Assembly: GCF_031458135.1 (NCBI RefSeq)
Contig: NZ_JAVDXW010000001.1
Location: forward strand, 4,854,475 to 4,918,474
Source of the DNA: Haloactinomyces albus
Lineage (GTDB): Bacteria > Actinomycetota > Actinomycetes > Mycobacteriales > Pseudonocardiaceae
DNA length: 64,000 bases
Reading direction: 5' to 3'
This document shows, one piece after another, positions 17,000 to 29,150 of the stretch. The translations under genes were made by a program, and so were the position numbers. The notes under the pieces were generated by a model. The model was not told where the DNA came from and searched no databases. It saw nothing but the letters and a program-made list of their open reading frames with translations. Positions within the stretch are counted from its first letter, which is position 1. Every line of letters starts with the position of its first letter.

Positions 17000-18472
17000 G
17001 TGGCACAAGAGGTCTTCAAAAGCAGGTTCGCCTTCATCGCCGCCGCAGTGGGCATGGCCGTGGGGACGGGTAACCTCTGGCGGTTCCCACGCGTGGTGGG
17101 CGAGTGGGGCGGCGGTGCTTTCCTGATCGCCCTCGTCGTCGCGAACCTGGTGTGGGCGATTCCGATCCTCATGGCGGAGTCGTTGCTCGGGTCGAGAGCT
17201 CGACTCGGCACGGTGGGCGCCTTCCGCGATTTCATGGGAAGGAAGTTCGCCTGGCTGGGCGCTTACATGGGTTTCATCACCGTGGGAATCCTGTTCTACT
17301 ACTCGGTGGTGTGCGGCTGGGCGCTGCGATACCTGCTCTACGCACTCACCGGAACATTTCAGCAGGGTGTGAACACCCAGGCGGTCTGGGACGGATTCAT
17401 CGCGAGCCCGGCGCAGACCATCGGGTTTCAGGCCCTGTCCATTCTGCTGGTGGGAGTGGTTGTTCATCGCGGCCTCAAGAGGGGATTCGAATCCCTGCTC
17501 AAGGTCGCCGTACCGGCACTGTTCGTCGTCTTGGCCGTTCTGGTCGCCCGCGCGGTCACCTTGCCGGGGGCTCTCGACGGTCTGCGGTACATGTTCGTCC
17601 CCGAATGGGGGCGGCTCGGTGAGGCCGAAGTGTGGTTGCAGGCATTCACGCAGATGGCCTTCTCGACCGGTGCGGGCTGGGGACTGTATCTGACCTACGC
17701 GGTCTACATGCGACGCCGCGAGGACATGAGTCTCAATGCGGCAGTCGTGTGCGCCGCCAATCTCTTCGCCTCGTTGATGGCCGGGGCGGCGGTGCTCTGT
17801 GCGGTTTTCGCGTTCCGCGGGGCGGAGTTCGCCGCGGAAGCCGCCGGGGCGGGCAACCAGGGACTCGCGTTCGTCTACTTCGCCGAACTGCTCGGTCGGA
17901 TGCCCGGCGGCACGGTCTTCGCCGTACTGTTCTTCCTCGCGCTGTTCCTGGCCGGAGTCTCCAGCCTCATCGCGATGACGGAACTGGCGACCCGCAATGT
18001 CATGGACATGGGCATGACCCGCAAACGCGCGGTTCCCTGGGTGGTGGGAGTCGTCTTCATCGCGGGTATCCCGTCGGCCTACAGCGTCGACTTCCTCACC
18101 AACCAGGACAACGTGTGGGGTATCGGGCTGCTGCTCGGTGGGTTGTGTGCCGCGCTGGCGATGCTGAAGTACGGCGTGGAACGGGCACGGCGCGAGATCG
18201 ACGCTGTCAGCGACATCCGCCTCGGAGCGTGGTGGAGCGCGTGTCTCTACGCGTTCCCGGTGATGTTCGCCGTCCTGTTCGGCTGGTGGATCCTGCAGTC
18301 GGTCAGTGGCGTCGCGGACTGGTGGAATCCGTTCCAGGAGTTCAGTCTGGGAACGATGCTGCTGCAGTGGGGCGCACTCGCCGTTGTGCTGCTGCTGCTC
18401 AACCGCTTTTTGGCCGAGAAGGTGGAGGCAGGATCGGTGAGCCGGGAATCGGCCGAGAGCTCCGACAGATGA
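17000..18472 (+). CDS. Sodium-dependent transporter of the NSS (SLC6-like) family
   Basis: The 490-residue membrane protein of the LeuT fold imports amino acids or similar solutes with sodium. The family's unwound first helix is clear: AAVGMAVGTGNLWRFPRV. Conserved text includes GGAFLIALVVANLVWAIPI, SVDFLTNQDNVWG near the end, and about 11-12 hydrophobic segments. I chose the GTG at 17000 because it places the first helix where the family has it. A TTG at 16910 overlapping the folP2 stop would add 30 unrelated residues and allow coupling. The substrate is unknown. It converges on the SDR gene with six bases between stops. Confidence 0.85.
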   Translation: MAQEVFKSRFAFIAAAVGMAVGTGNLWRFPRVVGEWGGGAFLIALVVANLVWAIPILMAESLLGSRARLGTVGAFRDFMGRKFAWLGAYMGFITVGILFYYSVVCGWALRYLLYALTGTFQQGVNTQAVWDGFIASPAQTIGFQALSILLVGVVVHRGLKRGFESLLKVAVPALFVVLAVLVARAVTLPGALDGLRYMFVPEWGRLGEAEVWLQAFTQMAFSTGAGWGLYLTYAVYMRRREDMSLNAAVVCAANLFASLMAGAAVLCAVFAFRGAEFAAEAAGAGNQGLAFVYFAELLGRMPGGTVFAVLFFLALFLAGVSSLIAMTELATRNVMDMGMTRKRAVPWVVGVVFIAGIPSAYSVDFLTNQDNVWGIGLLLGGLCAALAMLKYGVERARREIDAVSDIRLGAWWSACLYAFPVMFAVLFGWWILQSVSGVADWWNPFQEFSLGTMLLQWGALAVVLLLLNRFLAEKVEAGSVSRESAESSDR

Positions 18473-18478
18473 ACCACA

Positions 18479-19309
18479 TCAGGGGTTCTCGCTCCGCTGC
18501 GGCACCGCGGGCCGCTCCAATGTGGCTCGTGTCCGCCGCCAGCCTCGTGCCACCACCCGGTCGACGAGTGCGGGCACGAACCGCTTCGCTAGCCAGGCCA
18601 GACTGCTGTCCCGGTGCGTGAGTACCCGGAAACGGGGCTTGCGCACGGCCCGGAACACCTTCCTGGCCACATCGTCGGGGGTGACCCTCGACGCGGCCAT
18701 GAGTTCGGTGGTCCTCGCCGCCAGCGACGGATCCGCCGCGCGCATGGTGCGGTCGAGACCGGTCCGTACGAACGCCGGGCACACCACGGTGGTGTGCACG
18801 CCGTACGGTGCGAGTTCGTGGCGGAGTGTTTCCGACAGCGAGATCACCCCGGCCTTGGAGACGTTGTAGGAGCTCATCGCGGGCAGGTTCATCAGCCCCG
18901 CCATGGAAGCGATGTTGACCAGATGGCCGTGACCTTGTCGTCGGAACACCGGGACGAACTCCCGGCATCCCCGGATCACGCCTTTGAGGTTGATATCCAG
19001 GATCCAGTCCCAGTCGGCCATGCTCACCCGGTCCATCCGGCCTGCTGCGGCCACCCCCGCGTTGTTCACCAGCACGTCCAGGCCGTTCCACGTGCGCTCG
19101 CACCACGCACGCACCCGTGCCCACCCGGCGTCGTCGCGTACGTCGAGAGGGTGGAACGCGACCTCGTCTCCCAATTCGGTGCGGAGACGTTCCCCCGCAG
19201 CCTCATCGAGGTCGGCGATCAGTACCCGCCAGCCTGCGCCGGCGAATCGGATGGCCATGGCACGGCCCAGACCGGACGCGCCTCCCGTGATGAGGATCCG
19301 GCGGTTCAA
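18479..19309 (-). CDS. Short-chain dehydrogenase/reductase
   Basis: The 276-residue classical SDR has ITGGASGLGRAMA at the N-terminus, NNAG near 85, the catalytic Ser in NIASMAGL and Tyr-x3-Lys in SYNVSKAG. The basic C-terminal tail from about 230 resembles mycobacterial SDRs of the Rv-type 'ACR' group. It reduces or oxidises an alcohol or ketone with NAD(P); the substrate is unknown. The TTG at 19309 has GGAGG just ahead and gives the normal N-terminus. Confidence 0.88.
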   Translation of the reverse strand: MNRRILITGGASGLGRAMAIRFAGAGWRVLIADLDEAAGERLRTELGDEVAFHPLDVRDDAGWARVRAWCERTWNGLDVLVNNAGVAAAGRMDRVSMADWDWILDINLKGVIRGCREFVPVFRRQGHGHLVNIASMAGLMNLPAMSSYNVSKAGVISLSETLRHELAPYGVHTTVVCPAFVRTGLDRTMRAADPSLAARTTELMAASRVTPDDVARKVFRAVRKPRFRVLTHRDSSLAWLAKRFVPALVDRVVARGWRRTRATLERPAVPQRSENP

Positions 19310-19512
19310 GCGGCCTCCTTGTCGGGCAGGAAATCCCCGCTGTCGGTGCGGCTGTCGGGCGCAGCCTACCCAGCGTTCCCGATGTGCTGAGCCGGGCACC
19401 AACGTGGGCATTGTTCCGGCTGCGTGGGTCCGGCGGTGAACGTATCGTTCTTCCCAGGTCCGAGTGTCCGGAAGTGCGGGGAGGACCGGTCTCGCCGGAA
19501 GAACGGAGGTGC

Positions 19513-20883
19513 ATGGTGGCATCGGAACTGCTCGCCGTGGCGGCGAGTCCGATCAATCTCCTCGCGGCTCGGATGCAGATGGCGTTGTCGCTGGGCTGGC
19601 ACATCATCATCGCGTGCTTCGGCGTCGGTATGCCTGCGATCACGCTGCTGGCGGAGTGGAAGGGCTACCGCACCGGGGACGTGTCCTGTCAGCTGCTGGC
19701 CAGGCGGTGGGCCAAGGCGATGGGCGTGCTGTTCGCGGTCGGTGCCGTGTCCGGCACGATCCTGTCTTTCGAAATGGGCTTGTTGTGGCCCGGTCTGATG
19801 GGGACATACGGGCAGGTGATCGGTCTGCCCTTCACCCTCGAGGGGATCGCCTTTTTCATCGAGGCGATCTTCCTCGGGCTCTACCTGTATGCATGGGAGC
19901 GTTTGCCGCCCCGCCAACACATGCTGACGGGCATTCCCATCGTCATCGCCGGGGTGGCGAGCGCGTTCTTCGTGGTTACGGCGAACGCGTGGATGAATCA
20001 GCCCACCGGCTTCGAACTCGAGCAGGGCCGCGTGGTCGGTGTCGACCCCTGGGCGGCCATGTTCAACCCGGCCACACCGCCCCAGACGGTGCACATGATT
20101 CTGGCCGCGTTCATGGTGGCCGGTTTCGGCATGGCCAGTGTCTACGCCGCCGCGATGCTGCGAGGCCGACGAGATCGCTATCATCGGCTCGGCTTCCTGA
20201 TTCCGTTCACCGTCGCCGCCGTGATCACTCCCGTCCAGATCGGTGTGGGGGACTGGGCGGCGCACTTCGTCGCGAGCAACCAGCCCGTCAAGCTCGCCGC
20301 CATGGAAGGCGTCTTCGCCACCGAACGGGGCGTGCCACTGCACATCGGTGGCATCGTCGTCGACGGCGAGGTTCGTTATGCGCTGGAGATCCCCTACGCC
20401 TTGTCGTTGCTGGCGCACTGGAACGTCAATGCGGAGATCGTCGGGCTCAACGAGGTGCCACCGAGCGAGTGGCCACCGGTGAACATCACGCACTGGGCGT
20501 TTCAGATCATGGTCGCCGCCGGCTTCGCCCTGCTGGCTCTGGGGGTGTGGATGCTGTGGGTGTGGAAACGGCGGCGCGACATTCCCGGGACGCGGTGGTT
20601 TCTGCGGGCTGCCGTGCTGGCCGGGCCCGCGGCGGTGGTGGCCTTGGAAGCGGGATGGACGACGACCGAAGTCGGCCGCCAGCCGTGGGTCGTCTATGGC
20701 CTGTTGCGTACCGCCGAAGCGGTCAATCCTGCTCCGGGGCTCATTTACGGCTTCCTCCTGGTGGCTGCGGTCTATGTGGTACTCACCGTGGCGACGGTCT
20801 ACGTGCTGCGCCGGATCGCCCGGAGCAAACCCGTGCCCACCGCTCCGCAGGAGCGGGACGTCACGGACTATCCGGTCGTCTGA
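19513..20883 (+). CDS. cydA: Cytochrome bd-type ubiquinol/menaquinol oxidase subunit I
   Basis: This integral membrane oxidase subunit binds haems b558, b595 and d and reduces oxygen with quinol electrons. The 456 residues include the haem-ligand His in LGWHIIIA (about 30), the LEGIAFFIEAIFLG helix with two acidic residues, TANAWMNQPTGF, a second His in VHMILAAF, and the signature GRQPWVVYG. The Q-loop is short, as in cyanide-insensitive (CIO) oxidases. The ATG at 19513 follows CGGAGG. cydB follows seven bases later. No cydDC transporter genes are seen nearby. Confidence 0.95.
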   Translation: MVASELLAVAASPINLLAARMQMALSLGWHIIIACFGVGMPAITLLAEWKGYRTGDVSCQLLARRWAKAMGVLFAVGAVSGTILSFEMGLLWPGLMGTYGQVIGLPFTLEGIAFFIEAIFLGLYLYAWERLPPRQHMLTGIPIVIAGVASAFFVVTANAWMNQPTGFELEQGRVVGVDPWAAMFNPATPPQTVHMILAAFMVAGFGMASVYAAAMLRGRRDRYHRLGFLIPFTVAAVITPVQIGVGDWAAHFVASNQPVKLAAMEGVFATERGVPLHIGGIVVDGEVRYALEIPYALSLLAHWNVNAEIVGLNEVPPSEWPPVNITHWAFQIMVAAGFALLALGVWMLWVWKRRRDIPGTRWFLRAAVLAGPAAVVALEAGWTTTEVGRQPWVVYGLLRTAEAVNPAPGLIYGFLLVAAVYVVLTVATVYVLRRIARSKPVPTAPQERDVTDYPVV

Positions 20884-20890
20884 GGGGGCG

Positions 20891-21919
20891 ATGTCGCTGC
20901 TTGCCGAAGTGACGATGGCGGTTCTGTGGGTGGGGCTGACCGCCTACGTTCTGTTCGGCGGCGCCGATTTCGGTGGTGGTGTGTGGGATCTGTTCGCCGG
21001 CGGCACCGAGCGCGGACGTGAGCAGCGAACCTTGGTCGAGCACTCCATCGGGCCCGTGTGGGAGGCCAACCATGTCTGGCTGATCTTCGTCATCGTCGTG
21101 ATGTGGACGGGAATCCCGTCGGTGTTCGCCGCGGTCGCTTCGACTCTCTACATCCCACTGACCCTGGTCGCGCTCGGCATTATCGCCCGCGGCGCGGCAT
21201 TCGCCTTTCGCAAGGCCAGCACGGAAGTGTGGCAGCAACGACTGTTCGGCGCGACATTCGCCTTTTCCTCCCTGGTCACGCCGTACTTCCTCGGTGCTGT
21301 CGCAGGCGGGATCGTTTCCGGTCGGGTACCTGCCGGTATTGCCGAGGGAGATCTCGTGTCCAGTTGGGTCAATCCGACCTCCGCGGCCACCGGGGTGCTT
21401 GCCGTCGGCGTGGCCGCCTATCTCGCTGCGGTGTATCTCACCCGCGATGCGCAGCGTCAGGGCGATCTCGCACTGGCCGAGACATTCCGCCGGAGAGCAC
21501 TCGGGACGGGCCTGGTCGTGGGAGTGCTGTCCCTGATCGGGCTGCTCGTGCTCCGTGCCGATGCTCCCGGCCTGTACGCCGCGTTGACGTCGGGCCGTGC
21601 TCTTCCGCTGTTCGTGCTCTCCGTCGTCTCCGGGGTGGTCTCACTGCTGCTGCTGTGGTGGCGTGCCTACCTCGCAGTACGCCTCACCGCAGCGCTGGCC
21701 GTCACCGGGCTGTTGTGGGGCTGGGCTGTGGGTCAGTATCCCTACCTGTTGCCCGGTGTCCGCATCGATGAGGCTGCTGCCACCGAGGCCGTGCTCGGGG
21801 CCACTCTCGTCTCCCTCGCTGTCGGGGCCGTGCTGTTGATTCCCTCGTTGTGGTGGCTGTATGCCAGCTTTCAACGGGGCCACAGCGAGGAGAGTCGCGG
21901 GCACGGCGATCCGCAGTAG
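20891..21919 (+). CDS. cydB: Cytochrome bd-type oxidase subunit II
   Basis: The 342-residue membrane partner of CydA has about nine hydrophobic segments. It starts with the typical WVGLTAYVLFGGADFGGGVWDL and EANHVWLIFVIVVMWTG, and ends with a polar tail. It helps bind the haem pair and stabilises the complex. It begins seven bases after cydA and surely shares its transcript. Confidence 0.95.
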   Translation: MSLLAEVTMAVLWVGLTAYVLFGGADFGGGVWDLFAGGTERGREQRTLVEHSIGPVWEANHVWLIFVIVVMWTGIPSVFAAVASTLYIPLTLVALGIIARGAAFAFRKASTEVWQQRLFGATFAFSSLVTPYFLGAVAGGIVSGRVPAGIAEGDLVSSWVNPTSAATGVLAVGVAAYLAAVYLTRDAQRQGDLALAETFRRRALGTGLVVGVLSLIGLLVLRADAPGLYAALTSGRALPLFVLSVVSGVVSLLLLWWRAYLAVRLTAALAVTGLLWGWAVGQYPYLLPGVRIDEAAATEAVLGATLVSLAVGAVLLIPSLWWLYASFQRGHSEESRGHGDPQ

Positions 21920-22068
21920 TTGAATCTGATACTACTTACGGGTGATGATGCGAGCAGGAGCCGCTGTGCAGTTCGGGGTCATCACCGTCGGTGACGTCAC
22001 CCCGATCCGCGGCCGGCCGGACGTCGTCCGAAGCCGAGCGGATGAGCGACCGCTGTGCCGGTCGCTCA

Positions 22069-22314
22069 TCATCGTGATTCCTCGGATTCCCCCGCCTCCA
22101 CAGCGGAACCGCCGACTGCTGCCGACTTCATCAAGCACGCCAGACACGGCATCCCGGCCGGTCCTTGCGAGACCTCGGCGACCTCGACCGGAATGCGCAT
22201 GCCGCAGAAAGTGGTCCAGAACTCGTGCGCGGCATCCGTCGTGGGGGTGGGCGCCAGGTGGGCCTGACGTCGCGTTTCCCCGACCACACCGGACATGAAA
22301 CGCACGGCCACCAT
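22069..22314 (-). CDS. Small Cys-containing protein of unknown function
   Basis: The 81-residue protein is not one I can name. It contains HEFWTTFCGMRIP and then GMPCLACLMKS, giving a Cys and a CxxC that could bind a metal. The ATG at 22314 lies five bases after the stop of the upstream 73-residue gene, so the two form a compact operon. Similar tiny Cys proteins are common and poorly characterised in Pseudonocardiales. Longer starts upstream would overlap the neighbour. Confidence 0.6.
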   Translation of the reverse strand: MVAVRFMSGVVGETRRQAHLAPTPTTDAAHEFWTTFCGMRIPVEVAEVSQGPAGMPCLACLMKSAAVGGSAVEAGESEESR

Positions 22315-22319
22315 GCTGC

Positions 22320-22541
22320 TCACGCCGGGACGCCGATCCGGCGCTTGGCAGCTTCCATGCAGTCGCCGCAGGTGGGCCACAACCAGGTGAGCTCAGTGCG
22401 CTGGGCTGCCTCGACGGAACGTTCGCACAGCGTGACGATCCGCTCGCCGACTTCGTGCTTCTGTCCTGCGGGCAGGCGGCCCGGCACGGCATGCCGTTGC
22501 TTCTCGGCCGGCTGCCAGTGATGCTTGAGTTCGGTTGTCAT
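22320..22541 (-). CDS. Small zinc-finger-like protein
   Basis: The 73-residue protein begins MTTELKHHWQPAEKQRHAVPG. It has a Cys in IVTLCERSV and CGDC near the end (LTWLWPTCGDCMEAAKRRIG), a pattern like the short zinc-finger proteins common in actinomycetes. The ATG at 22541 has an excellent ribosome site, GGAGG seven bases away. It is the first gene of a two-gene unit with the 81-residue protein. The function is unknown; the Cys pattern allows a metal-binding or protein-contact role. Confidence 0.65.
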   Translation of the reverse strand: MTTELKHHWQPAEKQRHAVPGRLPAGQKHEVGERIVTLCERSVEAAQRTELTWLWPTCGDCMEAAKRRIGVPA

Positions 22542-22760
22542 GATCACACCTCCAAGAGAGGGACGTGAGCACCGGCCTGTTGTGATGCACGACCCCATGC
22601 TGAATGTGACTCAATTCACCATTATGTGGCGGCTTCTCGAGTAACGCGCGCTGATTGATCACTCTAATGGAGGAAGCTTGGCGACAGGAGCGCGCGGGTG
22701 AGGAGGTGCGAACCGGCCCGAGCGCCGAGTTCGCTCGGAGCTGCGGGGCGCTGACAAACA

Positions 22761-22801
22761 GTGCCCGGATTCCTCGGAGGAAGTCCGAGGAATCCGGGCA
22801 C
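22761..22801. terminator. Perfect 17-bp hairpin downstream of tctA
   Basis: GTGCCCGGATTCCTCGG (22761-22777) pairs perfectly with 22785-22801 around AGGAAGT. It lies 16 bp past the tctA stop (minus strand) and is the probable end of the tctCBA transcript. The divergent side carries only noncoding sequence. Confidence 0.75.
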
Positions 22802-22817
22802 CGACTTCAGCGGTGGT

Positions 22818-24332
22818 TCACCGCTGCTCGCCGGAGTCCTGGGTAACCGTGTCCGCAGGGGTGTTGTTTCCTCGCAGGGCACGCCGTGCCGAGAAGGCGA
22901 CGGACAGGACGGTGAGCACGAGCAGGGTGAGCGGGATCGGCTGGAGCATCCAGCCGAGACTGCCGTCGCTGACGATCATCGCCCGACGGAAGCCGCTTTC
23001 GGCGATCGGCCCGAGGATCAGACCGATGATCATCGGAGCCACGGGATAACCGCCCTTGCTCATGAAGTAACCGAGTACGGCGAAGAAGAGCATGACGAAG
23101 ACGTCGAAGATGCTCGAACGCAGTGCATACGCCCCGATCACACCGAAGACCAGCACGGTCGGCCACAGGTAGTGGGCCGGAACTCGCTTGATGGCCTGCC
23201 ACCAGAGGCCGGTGCCTGCCCAGCCGAGAATCAACAGCAGGATGTAGACGACGAGGAACCCGATGAAGATCCCGTAGACGAGCTCGGGGCTGCCCGTGAA
23301 CAACTGCGGTCCCGGTTGCAGGCCGTGCACGGTAATGGCACCGATCAGCACCGCCGAGGTCACGTCCCCCGGAATCCCCAGGGTGAGCATGGGCACCAGT
23401 GCCCCGGCAGTACCGGCGTTCTTGGCGGCTTCGGCGGAGGCGACGCCCCGGACATCGCCCTTGCCGAAACGGCTCGAGTCACGGGAAAAGCGCTTGGACT
23501 CGTTGTAGGCGACGAACGAGGCGATGTCCCCGCCGGTTCCGGGGATGACCCCGATGATGAAGCCGATCGGCGAGCTCAGCAGGCTGGCAGGCATGATCCG
23601 GCGAAACCACGTGGCCGTCGGACGGAAGCGCTCCATTGCGGCGTCGGCGACGGTGCGTTCCCGGAAGCGCTCGAACTGCAGGAAAGCCTCCGACACCGCG
23701 AACAGCCCGATCATCGCCGGAATGAATTGAATGCCGGAGCTCAGCTCGGAACTGCCGAACGAAAATCGCGGGTACGCCTGGATCGTGTCGAGCCCGATCA
23801 TGGCGACGCCGAGCCCGAACACACCGCTGAGCAGACCCTTGACCATGTTGTTCTCGGCGACCGAGGCGACCACCGTCAGCGCGAGTACGGACAGCATGAA
23901 GTACTCCGCCGGGCCGAACGACAGGGCGAAGTTGGCGAGCAGCGGGGCGAACAGGGCAAGTGCCGCGACGCCGAGCATGCCACCCGCGGCGGAGGCGATC
24001 ACCGAGATGCCGAGGGCTTCACGAGCGCGGCCTTGTTTGGCCATCGCATTGCCGTCGAGCACCGTGGCCGCCGAGGCGGGGGTGCCCGGAGCTCTGATGA
24101 GGATCGCCGGGATGGAACCCGCGTAGACGGCCCCACCGTAGATGCCGAGCAGCAGCATCATTCCGGGGAGGGGATCGAGCGAGAAGGTGAACGGCAGCAG
24201 GATGGCAACGCCGACCGTGGCCGAAATTCCGGGAAGGGCTCCGACCACGATGCCGATGAGCAGGCCCAGAATAATGAACAGCAGGACCTGGACATCGAGT
24301 ACCGCTTCCAGGCCGAGGGTCCATGCGTTCAC
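22818..24332 (-). CDS. tctA: Tripartite tricarboxylate transporter permease TctA
   Basis: The 504-residue large permease has about 12 membrane segments. It begins with the family's glycine-rich repeat LIGIVVGALPGISATVG; a second one later reads IGVIPGTGGDIASFVAYNESKRFS. It carries tricarboxylates or other organic acids with TctB after capture by TctC. The GTG at 24332 overlaps the tctB stop as GTGA, giving coupling. A hairpin follows the gene. Aconitase lies upstream on the same strand, which fits citrate use, though TctA families carry many acids. Confidence 0.95.
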   Translation of the reverse strand: MNAWTLGLEAVLDVQVLLFIILGLLIGIVVGALPGISATVGVAILLPFTFSLDPLPGMMLLLGIYGGAVYAGSIPAILIRAPGTPASAATVLDGNAMAKQGRAREALGISVIASAAGGMLGVAALALFAPLLANFALSFGPAEYFMLSVLALTVVASVAENNMVKGLLSGVFGLGVAMIGLDTIQAYPRFSFGSSELSSGIQFIPAMIGLFAVSEAFLQFERFRERTVADAAMERFRPTATWFRRIMPASLLSSPIGFIIGVIPGTGGDIASFVAYNESKRFSRDSSRFGKGDVRGVASAEAAKNAGTAGALVPMLTLGIPGDVTSAVLIGAITVHGLQPGPQLFTGSPELVYGIFIGFLVVYILLLILGWAGTGLWWQAIKRVPAHYLWPTVLVFGVIGAYALRSSIFDVFVMLFFAVLGYFMSKGGYPVAPMIIGLILGPIAESGFRRAMIVSDGSLGWMLQPIPLTLLVLTVLSVAFSARRALRGNNTPADTVTQDSGEQR

Positions 24333-24784
24333 AGCAACACCCCCTCGATGATCCCCTCGGGCAGGTAGACCTCGAGCAATACGGAGAACAGGAAGTACAT
24401 GGCAGCGGCCACTCCGACGGCTCCCAGAGTCAGTCGTAGTGGCCGCCGCACTCCTGCGAGGAGGAGCGCACCGACCATGAACAGGACCGTGGCCAGGATG
24501 AAGCCCAGCGGCTTGAACAGCCATGCGTATGCCACGGCCAGCACCAGGACCCCCGCTACCCGCGCGAGCTCGTGCTTCGGTGGCAGCAGCGAGACGCGTG
24601 CCGGGCGAACCAGCAGGATCACCGACAGTACGGCCAACAGGATCGCGATGAGGCGGGGAAAGGCAGCGGTCCCCGGATCGGCGGACTGACCCGGTGCGGG
24701 AAAGCCCAGTGTGATGACGTACATGGTCACCGCCAGGACCAACAGGAGCCCGGCGATGACCATGTCACCCGTACGTTGGCGCAT
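24329..24784 (-). CDS. tctB: Tripartite tricarboxylate transporter small permease TctB
   Basis: The 151-residue protein has four predicted membrane segments (about 10-28, 45-62, 85-118, 125-145) and the TctB layout. It is the small membrane subunit paired with TctA. It begins six bases after the tctC stop and overlaps tctA by four bases, so the three genes form one operon. Confidence 0.9.
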   Translation of the reverse strand: MRQRTGDMVIAGLLLVLAVTMYVITLGFPAPGQSADPGTAAFPRLIAILLAVLSVILLVRPARVSLLPPKHELARVAGVLVLAVAYAWLFKPLGFILATVLFMVGALLLAGVRRPLRLTLGAVGVAAAMYFLFSVLLEVYLPEGIIEGVLL

Positions 24785-24789
24785 GGTGC

Positions 24790-25800
24790 TCAGTTACTCC
24801 CTGCGCCGATGCCGAGGGAGTCGACGAGTTTCCCGTACCGCTTGTACTGCTCCTTCATGTAGGCGTCGAATTCGGCAGCGTCGCGGTATTTCCGAGTGAA
24901 CCCTTGTGTCTTCATGAAGTTGACGAATTCCTCGGACTGCCGTGCCTTGTTGAAGCAGGAGTTCAGCTTCTGGACCCGGGCATCCGGTGTCTCCTTCGGC
25001 ACGACGAGGCCGAGGATCGCGCCGCTGGTCCAGTTGATTCCCTGCTCCTTGAGGGTGGGCACCCCGGGAAGCACGTCGGGCTGACGCTGGTCGCCCGCGA
25101 TGGCCAGAGCACGGAGTTGACCGGATTCGACGTACGGCCGGAGTTCACCTGCCCCCACCGTGACCATGTCGGTCTGCTTACCGAGCGCGGCCTGCAACGC
25201 GGTGGCCGCACCGTCGAAGGGCACATTGGTCATGCCCTTGCTGACCCCGGCTTTCTGGGCCATCCCGGCGAAACCGATGTGGTAGATCGAGCCGGTGCCA
25301 CTGGTGGCCACGGAGACGCCACCGTTCTTCGCCGCCTTGATGACGTCGTCCATCGTCTTCAGCGGAGAGTCCTTCGGCACGCCGTAGGCGATCGGCTGAA
25401 GGCTGTACTGCATGACACCGCGGACATCTTCGGTCGAGACCTGAGCGGTGCCGAGATGCTCGAGAATGGCGAGCTCGATCGCGGCGACTCCGACCGTGTA
25501 ACCATCGGGTTTGGCGTTGGCCGTGGCCTGGAAACCCACCGCGCCCGCACTGCCCTCGCGGTTGCGCACGACCACGTCGGTGCCGCAGGTCTTCTGGGCC
25601 TCCTTGGCGAGCAGACGTGCGGTCTGGTCCGCGCTTCCGCCCGGCGAATAGGGCACCACGATGTTGATCGAGTCGGAGGGGAAGGGCCCTTCCTCGCCGA
25701 GGCCGGAACAGGCCGAAGTGCCCAGCATGAGCGCGGTGAGTGCCGCTGCGGTGGCCATCGACCGGCGCATTCTCCTCCCACGAGCGGTGTGAGGTGGCAT
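24790..25800 (-). CDS. tctC: Tripartite tricarboxylate transporter substrate-binding lipoprotein TctC
   Basis: The 336-residue protein captures an organic acid outside the membrane for TctAB. It has an N-terminal signal with arginines (GRRMRRSM), a hydrophobic core and the lipobox-like LGTSAC around residue 31. The mature part shows INIVVPYSPGGSADQTARLLA, DGYTVGV and the family's P-x-PTLKEQG-like segment (VPTLKEQGI). Closely related BugT/TctC proteins bind citrate, glutarate, aromatic acids and others, so the ligand is open. It is the first gene of tctCBA. The upstream 518-bp gap must hold the promoter. Confidence 0.92.
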   Translation of the reverse strand: MPPHTARGRRMRRSMATAAALTALMLGTSACSGLGEEGPFPSDSINIVVPYSPGGSADQTARLLAKEAQKTCGTDVVVRNREGSAGAVGFQATANAKPDGYTVGVAAIELAILEHLGTAQVSTEDVRGVMQYSLQPIAYGVPKDSPLKTMDDVIKAAKNGGVSVATSGTGSIYHIGFAGMAQKAGVSKGMTNVPFDGAATALQAALGKQTDMVTVGAGELRPYVESGQLRALAIAGDQRQPDVLPGVPTLKEQGINWTSGAILGLVVPKETPDARVQKLNSCFNKARQSEEFVNFMKTQGFTRKYRDAAEFDAYMKEQYKRYGKLVDSLGIGAGSN

Positions 25801-26318
25801 GGTGTGCTGCCTTTCTTGGGTCAGTGTCGATTCCGAAAGAAGTGCGTCGCCGACCTTCGGGTTGTGCGATGCACGGTGTGTCTTGCGACGGCGGAGAGGC
25901 GGACATGGTTCTGCCGACGTATCGCGGATATCTCTCGCCGACTACACCGACAATATGTTCGTTGTGCGAACTTTTGTTACGAATGCGGTTAGGGAAGAGT
26001 AAAGCCGCGCAAATAGCATGTCAACGCCTCCGGCGAGAGCGCTCGCTGCCCAGCACATAGCCTTGCCGGTCCCTTGGCGATGCGATCAGTGTGCGCCGGT
26101 GCTCGCCGGTGGACCTCCGAGCTGTGGCACATGCTGGAGGCGCTCTCGTGCTTGGAGAGCACGAATGTTCACCGTGCGCACATGCCGGTCGGAGAAGAGC
26201 GCGGAAGGGTCGGACGGTGCCGCGGTCGCGGAGTGCACCGGACCCCGCCGGGGCGAACGACAACGGGGGCCGCCACGCTCTCGGCGTGGCGGCCCCCGTT
26301 GATTCTCGCTGAAGCAGC
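25801..26318. other. Gap between tctC and acnA, with a hairpin at 26261-26301
   Basis: No convincing gene is present in this 518-bp gap. On the tctC side, GTTCG and CGAAC (25957-25971) form a small inverted repeat, and TTCGT...ACGAA arms lie around it, so a regulator site for tctC is possible. On the acnA side, CAACGGGGGCCGCCACGC (26261-26278) pairs perfectly with 26284-26301. This strong GC hairpin sits 18 bp past the aconitase stop on the minus strand and is its probable terminator. Confidence 0.6.
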
Positions 26319-29150
<2,832 letters not shown>

